Shown piece by piece: positions 1 through 9,543 of a stretch of 64,000 nucleotides of DNA. This DNA comes from Clostridium sp. K13 (GTDB lineage: Bacteria > Bacillota > Clostridia > Clostridiales > Clostridiaceae). Numbering within the stretch: position 1 is the first letter of the stretch; each line of letters starts with the position of its first letter. Where the stretch lies: positions 62,001-126,000 of the forward strand of contig NZ_JAASHM010000006.1 of assembly GCF_019734195.1 (NCBI RefSeq), given 5' to 3'. The translations under genes were made by a program, and so were the position numbers. The notes beneath the pieces are model-generated. The model made no database searches, was not told where the DNA came from, and saw only the letters and a list, made by a program, of their open reading frames with translations.

Positions 1-2282
1 TTATAATGATTATTTGCTTTTTTATCTTCTTTATATTCATAAGGTACACAAGGATAGAATATGGTTTTTATCCCCATATTTATTAGTTCCATTATATGTC
101 CATGACTTAGCTTAGCTGGATAACATACTGATTCTGATGGGATTGTTTCTATTCCTAAGTTAAATATTTTTTTACTTGATAAAGGGGAAATTATAACTCT
201 AAACTTTAATTTTGTTAAAAGAGTAAACCAAAATGGATAATTTTCATAAATATTCAAAACCCTTGGTATTCCAATTTCACCTCTTACTGCTTCCTCTTTT
301 GATAATGGTTTATATTTAAATATTCTACTTAATTTATATTTATATAAATTAGGTACTTTTAATTTATTATCACTATTTCCTAATGGTCTTTCACATCTAT
401 TCCCTGTAATAAACCTTTCATCATTTGAAAATTTATTAATTGTTAATAAGCAATTATTTCCACACCCTCCACATCTAGAACAAGTTGTTTCAATCTCGAA
501 CTTTTTCAATTCTTCCCTTTTTATTAAGGTAGATACTTCTCCCCCCCTATATCTCTCCTTACTAATCAATGCTGCTCCATAAGCTCCCATTAATCCAGCT
601 ATATCAGGTCTTATAACATTTGCTCCTGTTAACTTTTCAAAGCTTCTTAAAACACCATCATTATAAAAGGTTCCACCTTGAACGATTATATTTTTCCCTA
701 ACTCATCAAAATTTCTAATTTTTATAACCTTATATAATGCATTTTTTATAACTGAATAACAAAGTCCAGCTGAAATATCTGAAATACTAGCCCCTTCCTT
801 TTGAACCTGTTTTACTTTAGAGTTCATAAATACTGTACATCTAGAACCTAAATCTACAGGCTTCTTAGATTTAACTGAAAGCTTTGCAAATTCATCAATA
901 GAAATATTTAAAGATTTACTAAACCCCTCTATAAAGGAACCACACCCTGATGAACAGGCTTCATTTAATAATATGTTATTTATTACACCATTTTTTATCA
1001 TTAAAGCTTTCATATCCTGCCCACCAATATCCAAAATAAAATCTACATTAGGCATAAATTCTTTTGCACCCCTAAAATGACAAATAGTTTCTATTTCACC
1101 TATATCTACACCTAAAGCAGCTTTTATTAACCCTTCTCCATAGCCCGTTACTGTAGCATTAGCTATAGTTATGTTATCATTAAGTTTTTCATATAATTCT
1201 ACTAATATTTCTATTGTTTTATTTAATGGACTTCCTTCATTGTTATTATAAATAGAATATAATAACTCATTATCTTCACCTATTACCACTAACTTAGTAG
1301 TTGTAGAGCCAGCATCTATTCCAATGAATACATTCCCTTTATACTCTTCTATTTTTCCTCTTTTAGCCTTACTTTCTAAATGTTTATTTATAAACTGAAA
1401 ATATTCTTCCTCATCATTAAATAATGGCGGTAATTTTTTTTGCATTATCCATGTATCTTTAATCTTATCTAAATCTGATATTAAACTCCCTAAAGTTGTA
1501 ATACTTCTATTTTCTGATAGTATAGCAGCTCCTATAGCCACATATAATTCTGAATTCTTTGGTATAACATATTCACCTTTCTTCAAATTTAATGTTTCTA
1601 TAAACCTTTTTGTTAGTCCATCAAGAAAATGTAATGGTCCACCTAAAAATGCAACATTTCCCCTTATTGGTTTACCACATGCTAATCCGCTTATAGTCTG
1701 ATTTACAACCGCTTGAAAAATTGATGCTGCTATATCACTTTTCTTAGCTCCTTCATTAATAAGTGGTTGAACATCTGTCTTTGCAAATACACCACATCTT
1801 GATGCAATTGGATAAATAATAGTAGAATCTTTAGATAACTCATTTAAACCATTAGCATCCGTGTTTAATAGTATTGCCATTTGATCAATAAATGCACCTG
1901 TACCCCCTGCACAAGTTCCATTCATTCTTTGATCAACTCCATCTTTCAAGTAAGTTATTTTTGCATCCTCACCACCAAGTTCAATTACAACATCAGTTTT
2001 ATGTATAAATTCCTCAACGGCTTTTGTACATGATATAACTTCTTGTTCAAAATCAGCCTTTAACCACTCTGCAGCTGCAATTCCTCCTGAACCTGTAACT
2101 GTTACTCTTAAACTAATATCTCCTAGTTTTTCGATACATTGTATTAATGCTTGTTTTAAAGTAGTTTTAATATCTGAAAAATGTCTTTTATAATCATTAT
2201 AGATTACTTTATTATAATAATCTAAAACTACAATTTTTATTGTTGTTGATCCTACATCTATACCTAATTTAAAACATTTCAT
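1..2282 (-). CDS. 2-hydroxyacyl-CoA dehydratase activase-type ATPase, large form (partial, C-terminus beyond left edge)
   Basis: The reading frame is open from an ATG at 2282 (upstream AGGAAGAG ribosome site) to base 1, about 760 codons, so the C-terminus is missing. Two BadF/BcrA-type ASKHA ATPase domains follow each other: the first begins [10 protein letters not shown] near residue 7, the second [10 protein letters not shown] near residue 320. Each carries the activase cysteine pair, [11 protein letters not shown] with SRCGVF, and [11 protein letters not shown] with SRCTVF; in characterised activases such cysteines bind a shared 4Fe-4S cluster. A further cysteine cluster, [13 protein letters not shown], follows, and the last visible part fits the start of a DUF2229 domain. 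The family couples ATP hydrolysis to low-potential electron transfer into dehydratases. No dehydratase subunit is visible here, so the partner is unknown. Confidence 0.88.
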   Translation of the reverse strand, partial: MKCFKLGIDVGSTTIKIVVLDYYNKVIYNDYKRHFSDIKTTLKQALIQCIEKLGDISLRVTVTGSGGIAAAEWLKADFEQEVISCTKAVEEFIHKTDVVIELGGEDAKITYLKDGVDQRMNGTCAGGTGAFIDQMAILLNTDANGLNELSKDSTIIYPIASRCGVFAKTDVQPLINEGAKKSDIAASIFQAVVNQTISGLACGKPIRGNVAFLGGPLHFLDGLTKRFIETLNLKKGEYVIPKNSELYVAIGAAILSENRSITTLGSLISDLDKIKDTWIMQKKLPPLFNDEEEYFQFINKHLESKAKRGKIEEYKGNVFIGIDAGSTTTKLVVIGEDNELLYSIYNNNEGSPLNKTIEILVELYEKLNDNITIANATVTGYGEGLIKAALGVDIGEIETICHFRGAKEFMPNVDFILDIGGQDMKALMIKNGVINNILLNEACSSGCGSFIEGFSKSLNISIDEFAKLSVKSKKPVDLGSRCTVFMNSKVKQVQKEGASISDISAGLCYSVIKNALYKVIKIRNFDELGKNIIVQGGTFYNDGVLRSFEKLTGANVIRPDIAGLMGAYGAALISKERYRGGEVSTLIKREELKKFEIETTCSRCGGCGNNCLLTINKFSNDERFITGNRCERPLGNSDNKLKVPNLYKYKLSRIFKYKPLSKEEAVRGEIGIPRVLNIYENYPFWFTLLTKLKFRVIISPLSSKKIFNLGIETIPSESVCYPAKLSHGHIMELINMGIKTIFYPCVPYEYKEDKKANNHY

Positions 2283-2443
2283 TTTACCACTCTTCCTAAA
2301 TATTATTATACAAAATAATTATAGCATAATTTTATTATTTTCCCAAATTTTGTAAATTAATTTAACATAAGAATTTTATATGAATAATATTATATTTTAT
2401 AGACAATAATTAAAATATCGCAGTAAATACTTAGGAGGGTATT

Positions 2444-2800
2444 ATGAGCTATTTTAATGAAGGAAATAAATATTATAATAACAAAAATTATACTAAGGCT
2501 ATTGAAAACTACATAGAATCTATTGAAATAGGTGAAAATGAAAGCTGTGCATATTATAACGCTGGTGTATGTTACATAAAGCTTAAAGATTTTAATTCAG
2601 CTATTGATATGTTAAAAAAAGCATTAAATATACAAAAGGAAAGTAAGTATTATTTTAATTTAGCCTACTGCTATGCAATGCTTGAAAATACTAACAAAGC
2701 ATTAATTTATTTTAATAGAGCATGGGCCCTAGATGCTTCTGATAAAGATTGTGAAAAAGCCATTAACTTAATAATGTCAAAAAACAAAAAAGCGCTTTAA
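2444..2800 (+). CDS. small tetratricopeptide-repeat protein
   Basis: This 118-residue protein starts at an ATG preceded by AGGAGGG. It consists almost wholly of TPR-like helical repeats: the pattern of N-x-x-Y-x-x-A with a following A-x-x-x-Y-N recurs at about residues 8-40, 38-70 and 70-103. There is no signal peptide, transmembrane segment or catalytic motif. TPR proteins act as protein-interaction scaffolds; no partner can be named from the context, because the gene is a single transcription unit divergent from the activase gene and ends in its own terminator. Confidence 0.8.
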   Translation: MSYFNEGNKYYNNKNYTKAIENYIESIEIGENESCAYYNAGVCYIKLKDFNSAIDMLKKALNIQKESKYYFNLAYCYAMLENTNKALIYFNRAWALDASDKDCEKAINLIMSKNKKAL

Positions 2801-2814
2801 AAGCGCTTTTATTT
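2788..2814 (+). terminator. intrinsic terminator after the TPR gene
   Basis: A 10-bp stem, AAAAGCGCTT paired with AAGCGCTTTT around a 3-nt loop, is followed by ATTTT. It overlaps the TPR stop codon. Because the arms are A- and T-flanked it can also stop transcription of the convergent gene ending at 2814. Confidence 0.8.
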
Positions 2815-3869
2815 TACCATTCCCCAGCAATACTATCAATAATATGATCTTCATAAAAATCATCATTATTAAAGTAATTACCTGCTAAATAAAAAGTAGT
2901 ATCTACTGGGATCCATTTTTCTATTTCACTTATATATACTTCATTCCATGCATGGGGCCCATATTGAGTTCCATCATATGCACTTCCAGTTAATAATCTA
3001 ACCTTTAAATTTACTGCTCTAGCCATTGCTACATAAAGACATGAATAGTCAAAGCAAATTCCACTTCTATCATTAAAGGAACTTATTGCTCCACTATTTT
3101 CTAGTTTCTCATTATTTAATGCCTTTTCTGCTCTATCATAATCATACTCTAAATTACTTCCTATCCATGAATATAGTATTCGAGCTTTATCCATATCATT
3201 ATCAGTATTTTCAGTTAATGCTTTTGCCATAGAGTCAATTTCTTCTGTAGACTTAATACCCTCTTCTAATGTTACTCCATTATAATATATAATTATATTG
3301 CTAGCTGGAAGAAAATTCTCAACTATTTCTTCTGTAAGTTCACCTGTATTTTTTGCCAATGCATCTGATAATGCAGAATACATTTTATTTTCATTAAAAA
3401 TGTTTACTTTATTATAAATTCCAATAGTATTATTATAGCTAATTATTCCTATAAAAATAATTGATAAAAATATAACTCCCTTTGCAATTCCCAAAACAGA
3501 TGATACCCCTACTAAGAGTACACTATTTTGTCTATTTAAATTTAAAACTATAGGAATTAAAATTACCTTTAAAATCTTATATAAAACAAGTTGAATCAAA
3601 AAGAATAAAACAACAAACAATGCAATTTTACAAATATCATTATATATTCCACTTAATTTAAAACTTGTTGCAGCTATTTTAGTAATACTTTCAAGTATTA
3701 CATCTATTTTTAAAGCTATTAATAAAATACTTACTAATATAGAAAAATAATAAAGTACCCTCTCTAATGAAAAACTCACGCTTCTTCTTTTTAATGCTAT
3801 TTTAACACTGCCAATAATACATAATACTATTACAAACAAACACATAGCATAAGAGAGTATTTCATTCAT
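2814..3869 (-). CDS. membrane protein with CvpA-like N-terminus and transglutaminase-like domain
   Basis: The 351-residue protein has four or so hydrophobic segments in residues 1-150 (about 3-24, 38-56, 83-110 and 118-145), then an extracytoplasmic-looking region and a C-terminal transglutaminase-like fold. The Cys-His-Asp triad is visible as SGICFDYSCLY, GPHAWNEV and WIPVDTTF. Membrane-anchored proteins of this type are often called transglutaminase-like cysteine proteases; their substrates are mostly unknown. The CvpA likeness of the membrane part is my reading from hydrophobic spacing and is weaker than the C-terminal call. The next gene upstream, recX, ends 12 nt before it, so the two may be cotranscribed. 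Confidence 0.75.
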   Translation of the reverse strand: MNEILSYAMCLFVIVLCIIGSVKIALKRRSVSFSLERVLYYFSILVSILLIALKIDVILESITKIAATSFKLSGIYNDICKIALFVVLFFLIQLVLYKILKVILIPIVLNLNRQNSVLLVGVSSVLGIAKGVIFLSIIFIGIISYNNTIGIYNKVNIFNENKMYSALSDALAKNTGELTEEIVENFLPASNIIIYYNGVTLEEGIKSTEEIDSMAKALTENTDNDMDKARILYSWIGSNLEYDYDRAEKALNNEKLENSGAISSFNDRSGICFDYSCLYVAMARAVNLKVRLLTGSAYDGTQYGPHAWNEVYISEIEKWIPVDTTFYLAGNYFNNDDFYEDHIIDSIAGEW

Positions 3870-3881
3870 AAGATTGCCCCT

Positions 3882-4520
3882 TTATTCCAAATCTTCTGAT
3901 TTGACTATAGATTTTACAACATCTTTAATCAAATCGTAATCATACCCCTTCCCCATTAAAAACCTATATAACTTCTGTGACAATTTATATTCATCACTTT
4001 CTCTTTTACATAATACCTTATATTTCTTTAATGCCATCTCATGTACTACTTCACTTATTTCATCTTTATCAAGTTTATCTAACTCTTCTTCAATAATATT
4101 TTCATCTATTCCCTTTTGTAGAAGTGTATATTTAATCTTCTTTTTTCCTTGATTTTTAGATCTATCTTTTACATACATTTTTGCATAATTGGTATCATTT
4201 AATAAATTGTACTCCCTTAAGAAATTAATTGTTCGTTTAATTATATGGTCTTCAAACCCTTTTAATGCTAACTTATCTCTTAATTCCTTTTCACTTTTGT
4301 AAGTCCTTTCAATTGTCCTTAATGCTGTATTTTTACACTTTATATAATTATCTTCATCAGCTAGTTTTTTAAAATTTTCTACATTTATTGTATCTTTAAC
4401 TTTTAAGTTTTCCTTATAAACTAATTCAGCACTTATAGAAAAAGCATATTCATCATCAATATAAATATTAACTCTCTCTTTATTTCTTTTACCTAATTCT
4501 ATTTTAGTTATTATATTCAT
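3882..4520 (-). CDS. recX: recombination regulatory protein RecX
   Basis: The protein has the RecX pattern: an N-terminal beta-rich region ending in DEYAFSIS, then three-helix repeats such as ALRTIERTYKSEKELRDKL and FLREYNLLNDTNYA. RecX binds RecA filaments and modulates strand exchange. An upstream in-frame GTG at 4532 exists, but the ATG at 4520 lies at proper distance from AAGGTGG, so I chose it; length is then 212 residues, usual for low-GC Gram-positives. It sits directly after the M16 peptidase gene, probably in the same transcript. Confidence 0.85.
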   Translation of the reverse strand: MNIITKIELGKRNKERVNIYIDDEYAFSISAELVYKENLKVKDTINVENFKKLADEDNYIKCKNTALRTIERTYKSEKELRDKLALKGFEDHIIKRTINFLREYNLLNDTNYAKMYVKDRSKNQGKKKIKYTLLQKGIDENIIEEELDKLDKDEISEVVHEMALKKYKVLCKRESDEYKLSQKLYRFLMGKGYDYDLIKDVVKSIVKSEDLE

Positions 4521-4533
4521 AATTATTGCCACC

Positions 4534-5775
4534 TTATGAAGATTTTAATATATGAATAGTAGGTTTATTTAAAACTTTATTTGCTACTTCGTATATTTCA
4601 TCTGCAGTTATTGTATTTAAATTTTCCATATCCTTTAAAAATTCAAATATATCTTCACCTTCTAGACTTTGACTTAATATATAGCTACAAAGTTCAACAG
4701 AATCTTCTAATGTTGATATAACAGCTGTTTTATGAACTTTTTTCATTATATTTAAATCATTCTCTCCAATAATTATTTTTCTAAACTTAATATTCTTAAA
4801 AATTTCCTCAATTGCATTAGCTGCATCATCAATATCTTCTTCATCAACAGCTGTATATACATATAAAGTCTTAACATTTTGTGTAATGTCTAAATGAGAG
4901 TATATATCGTATGCTAATCCTCTATTTTCTCTTACTTCTCTAAATAATAACGAGTTAGCACTTTCACCTAGCCTGTGATTTAATATTCTTAGTGGTAATT
5001 CATACTTTTTATCTAAATCATAAAATGTAAATAAATAAATTATTGTACAAAGTTCTATATTTTCTTTAGTTGTTACTTTCTTTATATCTCTATTTTTTTC
5101 ATCTTCTACTTCTACCTTAACAACTTCACTTTGCTCCCACTTACTAAACTGCTCTGATATTTCTTTAATAGCCTCTTCATGAGATAATGATGATACCATT
5201 GTTATTAGTGCATTGTTAGGTCTATAATACCTTTTGTAGTACTCGCAGAGTTCATCTCTAGTAAATTTTTTTACATTTTCATCTAAGCCTGCAACATCAT
5301 ATCTTAATGCACTCTTTTTAAATGCTACTTCATTTATCTTTTTAAAACTAAAATCCTCTACACTATCCTTGCTAGATCTTATCTCTGCTAATATTACTCC
5401 TCTTTCCTTTTCAACTTCTTCTTTTGGAAATTTAGAGCTAATTAACATATCACTTAATAATTCTATTGCATTTTTTAATTCATCCTCTAAACAACTTATA
5501 GAATAAACAGTTTGAGAGTAATCAGTATATGCATTGTACTCTCCACCTAAGGCCTCTAAATCATCATTTAACTTTTGAAACGTTCTGTTTTCAGTTCCTT
5601 TAAACAACATATGCTCTATATAATGTGAAATTCCCTTTTCACTTAGAGTTTCATTTAAGGCACCAACCTTTACTCCTATGTTAATTGATGAGATTTGGGT
5701 ATCTTTATTTATTGTTATCACTTCTAAACCATTATCTAATTTATGCTTTTTCACATCAAAATTTATTTTCACCAT
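4534..5775 (-). CDS. M16 family zinc peptidase (insulinase-like)
   Basis: The 413-residue protein carries the inverted zinc motif HxxEH as SHYIEHMLFKGT near residue 50, and the downstream glutamate region GVILAEIRSSKDS. The C-terminal half matches the M16 inactive-like domain that forms the closing lobe. It resembles the YmxG/PqqL-type single-chain clostridial members, which are cytoplasmic; no signal peptide is seen. The substrate is not known. It heads a probable operon with recX and the transglutaminase-like gene. Confidence 0.82.
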   Translation of the reverse strand: MVKINFDVKKHKLDNGLEVITINKDTQISSINIGVKVGALNETLSEKGISHYIEHMLFKGTENRTFQKLNDDLEALGGEYNAYTDYSQTVYSISCLEDELKNAIELLSDMLISSKFPKEEVEKERGVILAEIRSSKDSVEDFSFKKINEVAFKKSALRYDVAGLDENVKKFTRDELCEYYKRYYRPNNALITMVSSLSHEEAIKEISEQFSKWEQSEVVKVEVEDEKNRDIKKVTTKENIELCTIIYLFTFYDLDKKYELPLRILNHRLGESANSLLFREVRENRGLAYDIYSHLDITQNVKTLYVYTAVDEEDIDDAANAIEEIFKNIKFRKIIIGENDLNIMKKVHKTAVISTLEDSVELCSYILSQSLEGEDIFEFLKDMENLNTITADEIYEVANKVLNKPTIHILKSS

Positions 5776-5907
5776 TGTAACTACCTTCCCCCATCTGAAT
5801 AATTTTATCTAGAATTATAATATAATATGTTTACTATATAATTACAACATTTTAATATTTCCACAAACCATATTATACCTTATACTCTAATTCTTATATG
5901 AAAATAT

Positions 5908-5937
5908 TGTAGATTATTTTATATGATAGTTTATAAT
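5908..5937 (+). promoter_or_regulatory. probable promoter of the two-component operon
   Basis: TTGTAG and TATAAT are 18 bp apart, about 50 nt upstream of the response regulator ATG at 5991. The -10 is perfect, the -35 matches only in part. Confidence 0.45.
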
Positions 5938-5990
5938 TAAATAATAATGTTTTATAATTTATTTAACAAACTATTTTTAAGGGAGGCATT

Positions 5991-6677
5991 ATGAGTAAAA
6001 CAATATTAATAATTGAAGATGAATTAAAAATAAGATTTCTTTTAAGAGATTATTTAAAGGCAGAAGGTTTTAATATTTTAGAAGCTTCTGATGGTGATGA
6101 AGGATTATTTGTTTTTAAGAACAATAAAGTTGATCTTATACTTTTAGATATAATGATGCCTAAAATTGATGGAATAACAGTTTTAGAAACTATACGAACA
6201 GTATCCAATCTTCCAATAATTCTTTTAACAGCTAAAGGTCAAGAAGAGGATAAGCTGTTTGGCTATGAAATGGGGGCAGATGATTATGTAACAAAGCCTT
6301 TTTCTCCTAAAATTTTAATTGCTAAAATTAAAGCTTTATTAAAAAGAACTATTTCTGACGATGATGACTTTAATCCTACTCAAGACTATAATGGATTAAC
6401 TATAAATAAATTAGCTCACGAAGTAAAAATTAATAATGAAGCTTTAACACTTTCTCCAAAGGAATTTGAACTATTAGTTTACTTATCTGATAATATGGGT
6501 ATATCCTTAAGCAGAGATGTGATTCTAGATAATGTTTGGGGAATTGATTATTATGGTGACTTAAGAACCGTAGATACAAATATTAAAAGATTACGTGAAA
6601 AACTCGGCACAAAGTCTAATTATATTGTAACTGTTAGAGGAAGTGGTTATAAATTTGAGGTCCAAAATGAAAAATAG
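5991..6677 (+). CDS. OmpR/PhoB-family response regulator
   Basis: The 228-residue protein has a receiver domain with acidic pocket IIEDE, phosphoacceptor aspartate in LILLDIMMPKIDG, the threonine of ILLTAKG and the lysine of YVTKPFSP. A winged-helix DNA-binding domain follows from about residue 130 (LSPKEFELLVYL, ending VRGSGYKF). A GGGAGG ribosome site precedes the ATG. Its stop overlaps the kinase start by 11 nt, so the pair is translationally coupled. Target genes cannot be told from the sequence. Confidence 0.93.
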   Translation: MSKTILIIEDELKIRFLLRDYLKAEGFNILEASDGDEGLFVFKNNKVDLILLDIMMPKIDGITVLETIRTVSNLPIILLTAKGQEEDKLFGYEMGADDYVTKPFSPKILIAKIKALLKRTISDDDDFNPTQDYNGLTINKLAHEVKINNEALTLSPKEFELLVYLSDNMGISLSRDVILDNVWGIDYYGDLRTVDTNIKRLREKLGTKSNYIVTVRGSGYKFEVQNEK

Positions 6678-8181
6678 TATTTCAAAAAGAATAACATTAA
6701 TAACTTTTGGTCTTATATCAGTAGTATTTTTATTAACTTTTTTATTTCAAAATATGTTTTTTGAAGAATTTTATTTATCCAAAAAAACTGAATCATTAAT
6801 ACTTGATGTTAAGAGAATTAACACATTATATTCATATCAAAATTTCGATACTGATGCATTAAAAAATGCTTTATTAAATTGTGAAGAAAAAAATAATTCA
6901 CGTATTGCTATTTTTTCTTTAGATGGAAAACTTAAATACTTATCATATCTTGATGATAGTAATTTTGATGATATGAAATCTCTTACTGACTTTTGTAATG
7001 AGTTATTATCTGAACATGAGTTAATTGAAGAAGTTTTAAGGACTAATAAAATACAAAGTACTATCTTTACTAATAGATATAGCTCATATAAAAAAATAGG
7101 AATAATTTCACCAATGTCTCTACAAAGCAAAAACGATTCTATACTTATTTCAGTATCATCAGTTCAGCCAATAAAAGAGGCCGCAACTGTAATTCGTAGC
7201 TTTTATTTCTATATATTTATAGGTTTTTTAATTTTAGCAATTTTCTTATCAAGAATTTATTCTAAATTAATAAGCAAACCACTTATTAATTTAAACAATA
7301 TTGCTAAACGAATGTCAAACCTTGATTTTGATGCTAAATGTGAAGTAACTTCTGATGATGAAATTGGAAGCCTAGCTAATACACTTAACTTTTTATCATC
7401 TAATCTTGAAAATTCGTTGCAGACATTACAAGAAAAAAATCTCCAATTAGAAAGAGATATAGAAAAAGAAAGAAATCTTGAAAATATGAGAAAAGACTTT
7501 GTATCAAGTGTAAGTCATGATTTAAAAACACCACTTGGAATAATCAGTGGATATGCAGAGGGTTTAAAAGACGGAATAGTGTCTGGTAAAGATGCCGAAG
7601 CATATCTTGAAACAATAATAGATGAAGCAACTAAAATGAATCTTTTATTAATAAATATGCTTGATTTATCTAAACTTGAATCAGATACTATTAATCTTAA
7701 TTTAGAATCATTTAATATAGTAAGATTACTTCAAGGAATGGTGAAGAAGTTTACATTAGAACTGCAAAATAAAGAATTAAAAGTTGCTTTTAATTTACCT
7801 CAATATGCATATGTAGAAGGGGATATTATGACATTAGAAAGAGTTGTTCAAAACTTATTATCTAATGCAATAAAATATACTCCTAGGGGAAATACCATTA
7901 TTATTTCTGTTTTTGAAAGCGAGCTAGTATATTCAATTTCCATTGAAAATCAAGGAATTACTATTCCCGAAAAAGAACTTGATAATGTTTTTGCAAAATT
8001 CTATAGGCTTGATAAATCTGGAGATAGAAGTAAGAATAGCTACGGTCTTGGTTTAGCAACAGTTAAAAGAATTTTAACTCTTCATAACAGTGATTTTTCA
8101 ATAAATAATGGTCAAAATAGCGTTATATTTAAATTCACACTAAAAAAACAAGACCTAATAATAACTGAAGATTTTGAATAA
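6667..8181 (+). CDS. membrane sensor histidine kinase
   Basis: I place the start at the ATG at 6667 (preceded by TTGAGG), inside the end of the response regulator gene; a longer frame from a GTG at 6643 has no ribosome site. Two transmembrane segments at about residues 9-28 and 176-196 enclose an extracellular sensor domain of about 145 residues. HAMP, HisKA (SSVSHDLKTPLGIISGYAEG, phosphorylated histidine) and HATPase domains follow, with N box NLLSNAIKYTPRG and G box YGLGLATVK. It is the partner of the adjacent regulator. The sensor domain shows no motif that names its signal. Confidence 0.92.
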   Translation: MKNSISKRITLITFGLISVVFLLTFLFQNMFFEEFYLSKKTESLILDVKRINTLYSYQNFDTDALKNALLNCEEKNNSRIAIFSLDGKLKYLSYLDDSNFDDMKSLTDFCNELLSEHELIEEVLRTNKIQSTIFTNRYSSYKKIGIISPMSLQSKNDSILISVSSVQPIKEAATVIRSFYFYIFIGFLILAIFLSRIYSKLISKPLINLNNIAKRMSNLDFDAKCEVTSDDEIGSLANTLNFLSSNLENSLQTLQEKNLQLERDIEKERNLENMRKDFVSSVSHDLKTPLGIISGYAEGLKDGIVSGKDAEAYLETIIDEATKMNLLLINMLDLSKLESDTINLNLESFNIVRLLQGMVKKFTLELQNKELKVAFNLPQYAYVEGDIMTLERVVQNLLSNAIKYTPRGNTIIISVFESELVYSISIENQGITIPEKELDNVFAKFYRLDKSGDRSKNSYGLGLATVKRILTLHNSDFSINNGQNSVIFKFTLKKQDLIITEDFE

Positions 8182-8214
8182 AATTTCAAACTAATTTAAG
8201 TAAAAAGAAGAGAT

Positions 8215-8260
8215 AAAAGTTAAGGTTGAAACCTCTAAGAAAGTTTCAACCTTAACTTTT
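8215..8260. terminator. strong bidirectional terminator hairpin
   Basis: An 18-bp perfect stem (8215-8232 with 8243-8260) around a 10-nt loop, flanked by A and T runs, separates the convergent kinase gene and the gene ending at 8295. Confidence 0.85.
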
Positions 8261-8294
8261 AACCACTAACTGTAAAAATACTTTTCACCTTTAT

Positions 8295-8702
8295 TTAAAT
8301 ATAGACACGATCTATTTTTTTAAATATTATTTCTTTCTTCACTTCTAAGGTTTCTTTATCAACTTCTACCTTAAAAATATTAGGACATCCTTCTTCTCTC
8401 CACTTTTTCATAAACTTTGCATTAGCTTCTAAAATATAGTAATAATTTTCATCAAAATCATCTGAAAACTCTAAATATGCTAATTTACTATATCTATCTA
8501 TTTTTATATTCTTTTTATCTAGATTTTTAATTATTGGAATGAAATATTTTAATGGAATCTCATATTTATATGTACCCTTTATTTCCTTTCCATCTATTAA
8601 GGCTCTCTTTAAAAATCTACTCTCTTTTTCATCTAATTCTTTAAATCCAAGTTTAAATATTGGTTCATTAGATCTATTTTTATCTATTTTTATTTTTATC
8701 AC
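8295..8702 (-). CDS. hypothetical protein, soluble, about 135 residues
   Basis: I do not recognise the family. The protein is charged and lysine-rich, with alternating beta-like and helical segments, no cysteine cluster, no signal peptide and no membrane segment; one cysteine lies in REEGCPNIFKVEV. The start is uncertain: three in-frame GTG codons lie at 8714, 8711 and 8702; the last is best spaced from GGTGG. It sits downstream of a short-chain dehydrogenase gene by about 30 nt and may share its transcript. Confidence 0.6.
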   Translation of the reverse strand: MIKIKIDKNRSNEPIFKLGFKELDEKESRFLKRALIDGKEIKGTYKYEIPLKYFIPIIKNLDKKNIKIDRYSKLAYLEFSDDFDENYYYILEANAKFMKKWREEGCPNIFKVEVDKETLEVKKEIIFKKIDRVYI

Positions 8703-8734
8703 ATTAACCACCACTTTTACTATAGCTTTACATA

Positions 8735-9481
8735 TTATAGAAATCCACCATCAACTCTAATAATCTGTCCTGTTAGATATTTACAATCATCATTACATAA
8801 AAATAGAACTGTTTTTGCAATTTCACTTACATCTCCAAATCTATTCATTGGAATTTCATCTACTAATTGATTTTTTTCTTCTTCACTTAAAAAATTATTC
8901 ATTTCTGTATTTATAACACCTGGTGCTATTGAATTTACTCTTATTCCAAAGGGTGCAACTTCCTTAGATAATGATTTTGTAAATAAATTTAATCCACCCT
9001 TTGTAGTTGAATATACAACTTCACAAGATGCACCTGCTTCACCCCAAATAGATGAAATATTAATTATATTACCATATCCTTTTGATATCATATGATTTAA
9101 TGCATATTTTGATAAATACATAGGTGCTAAAAGATTAGTATTTATTAACATATCAAAATTATCATCCTCAACATCTATAAATAATCCAATTTCTGATTTT
9201 GCTGCATTATTAATTAAAATATCAATTTTTCCAAATGTATCAATAACCTCTTTTATAAGCTCTTTACATTCCATTTTAATTGATATATTCTTTTTTATTA
9301 TTTTAGCATAACCAGCTAATTCCTTTATTTCTTTTAAAGTCGAATTAGCTCCTTCATCATCTTTAGAGTAATTTATAATAACACTAGCTCCATTTTGTGC
9401 TAGCTCTTTTGCTATTGCTTTTCCTATTCCACGTGATGCACCAGTAACAAGTGCAACTTTTCCTGTTAAATTGCTCATCAT
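8735..9481 (-). CDS. short-chain dehydrogenase/reductase, FabG-like
   Basis: A 248-residue classical SDR. The nucleotide-binding TGASRGIGKA is at residues 14-23, NNAAKS follows near residue 90, and the catalytic Ser-Tyr-Lys is visible as NISSIWG and YSTTKGG. The C-terminal GQIIRVDGGF is typical of 3-oxoacyl-ACP reductases. It stands alone, not in a fatty-acid gene cluster, so a broader NAD(P)H-dependent reductase role is as likely as lipid synthesis. It has its own good promoter. Confidence 0.85.
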   Translation of the reverse strand: MMSNLTGKVALVTGASRGIGKAIAKELAQNGASVIINYSKDDEGANSTLKEIKELAGYAKIIKKNISIKMECKELIKEVIDTFGKIDILINNAAKSEIGLFIDVEDDNFDMLINTNLLAPMYLSKYALNHMISKGYGNIINISSIWGEAGASCEVVYSTTKGGLNLFTKSLSKEVAPFGIRVNSIAPGVINTEMNNFLSEEEKNQLVDEIPMNRFGDVSEIAKTVLFLCNDDCKYLTGQIIRVDGGFL

Positions 9482-9505
9482 TTTCTCCTCTCTAGTTTTA
9501 TTTAT

Positions 9506-9534
9506 ATTATAATTTAAATTTACATTTATATCAA
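9506..9534 (-). promoter_or_regulatory. promoter of the SDR gene
   Basis: On the minus strand TTGATA (9534-9529) and TATAAT (9511-9506) are exactly 17 bp apart, ending 25 nt upstream of the SDR start. Confidence 0.65.
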
Positions 9535-9543
9535 AATAATATA

